8,186 nucleotides of DNA. Source: Pseudomonadota bacterium. Lineage in GTDB: Bacteria; Desulfobacterota; Anaeroferrophillalia; Anaeroferrophillales; Tharpellaceae. This document shows positions 5,591 to 8,186 of this stretch, piece by piece; position 1 is the stretch's first letter, and each line of letters opens with the position of its first letter. The stretch spans positions 1-8,186 of the forward strand of contig WFRP01000177.1 in assembly GCA_015486505.1 (NCBI GenBank), given 5' to 3'. The notes under the pieces were generated by a model, which was given only the letters and a program-made list of their open reading frames with translations, was not told the origin of the DNA and searched no databases. The position numbers and the translations under genes were made by a program.

Positions 5591-6991
5591 ATGCAGAACC
5601 GATACCCGCCCCCAAAACTTATCCTGAAAACAAGGCTGAACCCGGAAGCAAAACTTAACCTGAATACCGATCCGGCATTCCTGCCGACAGTTCAGAGCTT
5701 TATCGAAAAAACCGTTCTGGCTTTCGGCCTGGAAGCTAAGGGCGCCCTGGCCCTGACTCTGGCCGGTGAAGAGATTTTCAACTATCTTTGCGACAACCTG
5801 AATCTCGGCGCTGAAATTAAGATAAACTGCCGTAAAGGCAGCTGTTACAGCGCGGTTGATTTCATCCTGCCGCTTAAAAATCTGGCTCTGCAGGCTTTCA
5901 ACCTGACCGCGACCATCGATGTTGATAATGAAGAAAGCCTTAATGAAATGGGCCTGCTCATCGCTTCCCGCATGGTCGATCATATGCAGATAAGCCACAA
6001 TGAAAACGGCAACCTGCAGCTGAGCCTGCGCAAAGACAAAGAGTACCCGAAAATTACCGCCGGCGGCCATCCCCTCCGGACTCCGGCCGCCGCGCCCTTT
6101 TCCATCGTTACCCCCGATACCGAAGAGCTTAAATTTTTCGTCACCGCGAGCCATCTTTATACCCCGTCAGCGTTTCTGCCGCATGATTTTTACTATCCCG
6201 GCAAAATTGTTGATATGGTCAACGCCGGAGAGTTGCACGCGGCGATTATTCGTGATGCCGCCGGCGCTATCGGCGGCGGCATTGTCTGGCGCTGGTACTC
6301 AGCGAAAATGATCGAGTGCTGCGGCCCCTTTATCCTGGCCGACCAGACCGCCGCCCTGACTCCCGAACAGCGCCGGACCGCGGCCCGGGATCTGCTTGAG
6401 TATTGTCTTAATAAAATTGCCCGCAGTCCGGCCGTCGGCCTTATCAGCCTGACTCCGGGCCCGGATCTGCCGCAAAACCATTTTGAGGCCCTGGGGACGG
6501 TTTTCGAGTACCACAACAACGCCCCGGCCACGGAAATAAAAGCTCTGTTCCGGCTCCTGCAGGAAGACCCGGGCACCATTGCCTGGGCCCATCCCGAAAT
6601 CGAAGATTTTCTCCGCGACGAATACCGGCGCCTGACCCTGCCGCGTGAGATTCGCCTGAGCGACAGCAGCACCGGCGAGAGTCAAACCGATTTTTCGGTT
6701 TTAACGGTCGATACCGACTCTAATCAGAGCCGCAAAAAAGTCACTTTACAGCCCTTGTGGGCCGGGGCCGATCTGGAGAAAAATATCGCCGATCACATAG
6801 CGCTTTTTAACCGGGAGAAGATCGCCAATATCTACTGCACCATCGATCTCGGCCAAAGCTGGCAGGCGGCATTCACCCCGATCCTTCACAAAAAAGGCTT
6901 TCAGCCGCGACTGATTTTACCCTACGGCGGTCAGGGCGACCTGCTGATCTTCCAGAAAACCGCAGCCGCAGAAACCGGGCCGGTATTATGA
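5591..6991 (+). CDS. Two-part protein: degenerate HATPase-like domain plus GNAT-like region
   Basis: 466 residues with no signal peptide. Residues 25-148 resemble an RsbW-type GHKL domain: AGEEIFNYLCDN (59-70) keeps Glu60 and Asn64 of the N-box. The G1 position reads VDFILPL (89-95), with Asp90 but not the second conserved residue (glycine), and the G2 glycine pair is replaced (LNEMGLLIASRMVDHM, 117-132). ATP binding is therefore doubtful. Residues about 175-310 look like a GNAT acetyltransferase fold (ELHAAIIRDAAGAIGGGIVW, then RRTAARDLLEYCLNKIA). The C-terminal part, with HPEIEDFLRDEYRRL (334-348) and KKGFQPRLILPYGGQGD (434-450), may be a further half-domain. The GNAT call comes from the fold pattern and no acetyl-CoA loop is certain. 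AAGGA (5577-5581) precedes the ATG by 9 nt. Its stop overlaps the aminotransferase start (ATGA). It might bind the STAS protein or kinase as a pseudo-kinase. Confidence 0.6.
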   Translation: MQNRYPPPKLILKTRLNPEAKLNLNTDPAFLPTVQSFIEKTVLAFGLEAKGALALTLAGEEIFNYLCDNLNLGAEIKINCRKGSCYSAVDFILPLKNLALQAFNLTATIDVDNEESLNEMGLLIASRMVDHMQISHNENGNLQLSLRKDKEYPKITAGGHPLRTPAAAPFSIVTPDTEELKFFVTASHLYTPSAFLPHDFYYPGKIVDMVNAGELHAAIIRDAAGAIGGGIVWRWYSAKMIECCGPFILADQTAALTPEQRRTAARDLLEYCLNKIARSPAVGLISLTPGPDLPQNHFEALGTVFEYHNNAPATEIKALFRLLQEDPGTIAWAHPEIEDFLRDEYRRLTLPREIRLSDSSTGESQTDFSVLTVDTDSNQSRKKVTLQPLWAGADLEKNIADHIALFNREKIANIYCTIDLGQSWQAAFTPILHKKGFQPRLILPYGGQGDLLIFQKTAAAETGPVL

Positions 6992-8118
6992 ACCCGAACC
7001 CGCTCCCTTTAGATGATCTGGTGCCCGAATATATCAGGCATTTTGCCGCCTATATTCCGAGCAAGCCTGATGATGAGTTAAAAAAGCTCTACGGCTGCGA
7101 CCCCTTATACCGCCTGAATAATAATGAAAACCCGCTCGGCCCGCCCCCGGCTGCCAGAGCGGCGCTTAAAGACTTTGCCCCGTACAAGGCGGCAATCTAT
7201 CCCAGCGGCGATGCCTGGCATCTGCGCCGGGCTCTGGCGCAGAAATTTGACCTGGAGCCGGATCAGTTTCTGGTCGGCAACGGTGCCAACGAGGTCATCG
7301 CCTTTGTTATCAAAGCCTTCTGTCAGGAAGGTGACAATATTATCACCGCCGATAAAACCTTTGCCGTTTACGAATGGATCGCCGAGTTTTCCGGTTTCAA
7401 CGCCCGTCTGGTCCCGCTCAAGGATTTCTCTTTTGATGCTCAAGCGATGCTTGAAGCGATTGATGAGCGCAGTAAAATCATCTTTATCTGTAACCCCAAC
7501 AACCCGACCGGCACCTACTGGCATAAAGAACAACTGACAAACTTTATGGAGCGGGTTAACGGCCGTCAGATTGTCGTCATTGACGAAGCCTACTGCGAAT
7601 TTGTCGAACAGGATGATTTCCCCGACGGTATGAAACTTATCCGCCGCTACCCCAATCTTGTCGTCTTTCGTACTTTTTCCAAAATGTACGCCCTGGCCGG
7701 GCTCCGGATCGGTTATCTGGCCGGGTCAATGGATGTAGTTGACATCATCCGCCGTACCTGCGTCGTCTATTCGGTCAACACCTTAGCCCAGAGTGCGGCG
7801 CTTAAAGCCCTTAACGACGACCAGCATATTTTACGCACCCGGGAGCATGTTAAAGCGGAAAAAGCTAGGCTCCTGCCGCACTTAAAAAGTTTAGGTCTTG
7901 AATATCAGTCCGGCGAAGGCTGTTTTGTCATGATCAAACTGCCGCTGAGCGACACTCTGGCCTACCGTAAACTTATGGGCCGGGGGGTAATGATCCGCAG
8001 TATGACCGGCTTTCGCTATCCCAACTGGATTCGCGTCAGTATCGGCGCAACCGCGGCAATGTCGGCCTTTGCCGAAGCTTTAACCGAATTGATTAATTCT
8101 CATAAAGGAATCACCTGA
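6988..8118 (+). CDS. hisC: HisC-type PLP aminotransferase (histidinol-phosphate aminotransferase family)
   Basis: A 376-residue fold-type I aminotransferase of normal HisC length. The N-terminus (VPEYIRHFAAY, then NNNENPLGPPP) follows the HisC pattern. PLP-site motifs are NPNNPTGT (169-176), DEAY (199-202) and TFSKMYALAGLRIGY with Lys232 as the Schiff-base lysine; RVSIG with Arg349 near the C-terminus is the usual substrate carboxylate contact. HisC converts imidazole-acetol phosphate and glutamate to histidinol phosphate. Close relatives include CobD and other HisC-like aminotransferases. No other histidine gene is visible here, so the exact substrate is not proven. ATG 6988 overlaps the previous stop in an ATGA junction, so it is translationally coupled to the preceding fusion protein and is probably co-transcribed with the partner switch. 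Confidence 0.8.
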   Translation: MNPNPLPLDDLVPEYIRHFAAYIPSKPDDELKKLYGCDPLYRLNNNENPLGPPPAARAALKDFAPYKAAIYPSGDAWHLRRALAQKFDLEPDQFLVGNGANEVIAFVIKAFCQEGDNIITADKTFAVYEWIAEFSGFNARLVPLKDFSFDAQAMLEAIDERSKIIFICNPNNPTGTYWHKEQLTNFMERVNGRQIVVIDEAYCEFVEQDDFPDGMKLIRRYPNLVVFRTFSKMYALAGLRIGYLAGSMDVVDIIRRTCVVYSVNTLAQSAALKALNDDQHILRTREHVKAEKARLLPHLKSLGLEYQSGEGCFVMIKLPLSDTLAYRKLMGRGVMIRSMTGFRYPNWIRVSIGATAAMSAFAEALTELINSHKGIT

Positions 8119-8121
8119 AAA

Positions 8122-8186
8122 ATGAGTGCTGAAATCTGCCAGATCGGTAAAATTACGCCCCGGGCCGACGCTCGGGCCAAGGTTAC
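8122..8186 (+). CDS. 5' end of an unidentified protein (partial)
   Basis: ATG 8122, three bases after the aminotransferase stop, opens a frame that continues past the right edge. It reads MSAEICQIGKITPRADARAK and then Val. AAGGA at 8105-8109 lies 12 nt upstream, a slightly long spacing. About 21 residues are too few to name a family. The tight spacing says it belongs to the same operon. Confidence 0.5.
   Translation, partial: MSAEICQIGKITPRADARAKV

Noticed and set aside
5585..6154. A 189-residue minus-strand open frame
   Set aside because: It is opposite the N-terminal part of the well-supported operon gene at 5591-6991 and shows no domain signature.
6988..8118. CobD (threonine-phosphate decarboxylase)
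   Set aside because: The N-terminal VPEYIR segment, the NENPLGP motif and full length fit HisC better, and no cobalamin gene is nearby. The exclusion is not absolute.

Overview
The window comes from a Gram-negative bacterium of moderate GC content: there are Sec signal peptides on two periplasmic binding proteins, a membrane sensor with a large periplasmic domain, and sigma70-like promoter elements. The gene mix (partner-switching regulators, a dCACHE-SpoIIE phosphatase, an ATPase-acetyltransferase-like fusion, abundant intergenic repeats) would suit a Desulfobacterota-like organism. That placement is a guess from style, not from a marker gene.

Layout. Positions 3-224 hold the 3' end of an unrecognised rightward gene whose last codons lie inside a repeat element. 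Positions 141-293 are one inverted copy of a repeat with a period of about 123 bp. Positions 357-1211 (minus strand) encode a GltI-like amino-acid binding protein with its own promoter near 1239-1267. Positions 1212-1850 are non-coding: a terminator-like hairpin, two more tandem copies of the repeat (about 1359-1598), and a leader with a 14-bp palindrome and a TTGACA box. From 1851 to the right edge there is one tightly packed plus-strand operon of at least seven genes, with overlaps or gaps of at most about 20 nt.

Operon logic. Gene 1 is a STAS anti-anti-sigma protein (RsbV/SpoIIAA type), gene 2 an RsbW/SpoIIAB-type HATPase kinase, gene 3 an NMT1/THI5-like periplasmic binding protein, gene 4 a dCACHE-HAMP-SpoIIE phosphatase (RsbU type), gene 5 a two-part protein with a degenerate HATPase fold followed by GNAT-like sequence, gene 6 a HisC-type PLP aminotransferase, and gene 7 an unidentified partial CDS. 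Genes 1, 2 and 4 form a complete partner-switching module: the kinase phosphorylates and inactivates the STAS protein, and the phosphatase reactivates it when its periplasmic sensor is engaged. No sigma factor or other output target is visible. No permease or ATPase accompanies either binding protein, so the embedded NMT1-like protein may present its ligand to the phosphatase's sensor domain instead of to a transporter (inference).

The points most worth following up are the binding-protein/partner-switching combination, the fusion with the degenerate ATPase domain, and the repeat family. Two repeat copies share 93 bp with one mismatch in opposite orientation and flank the GltI-like gene.
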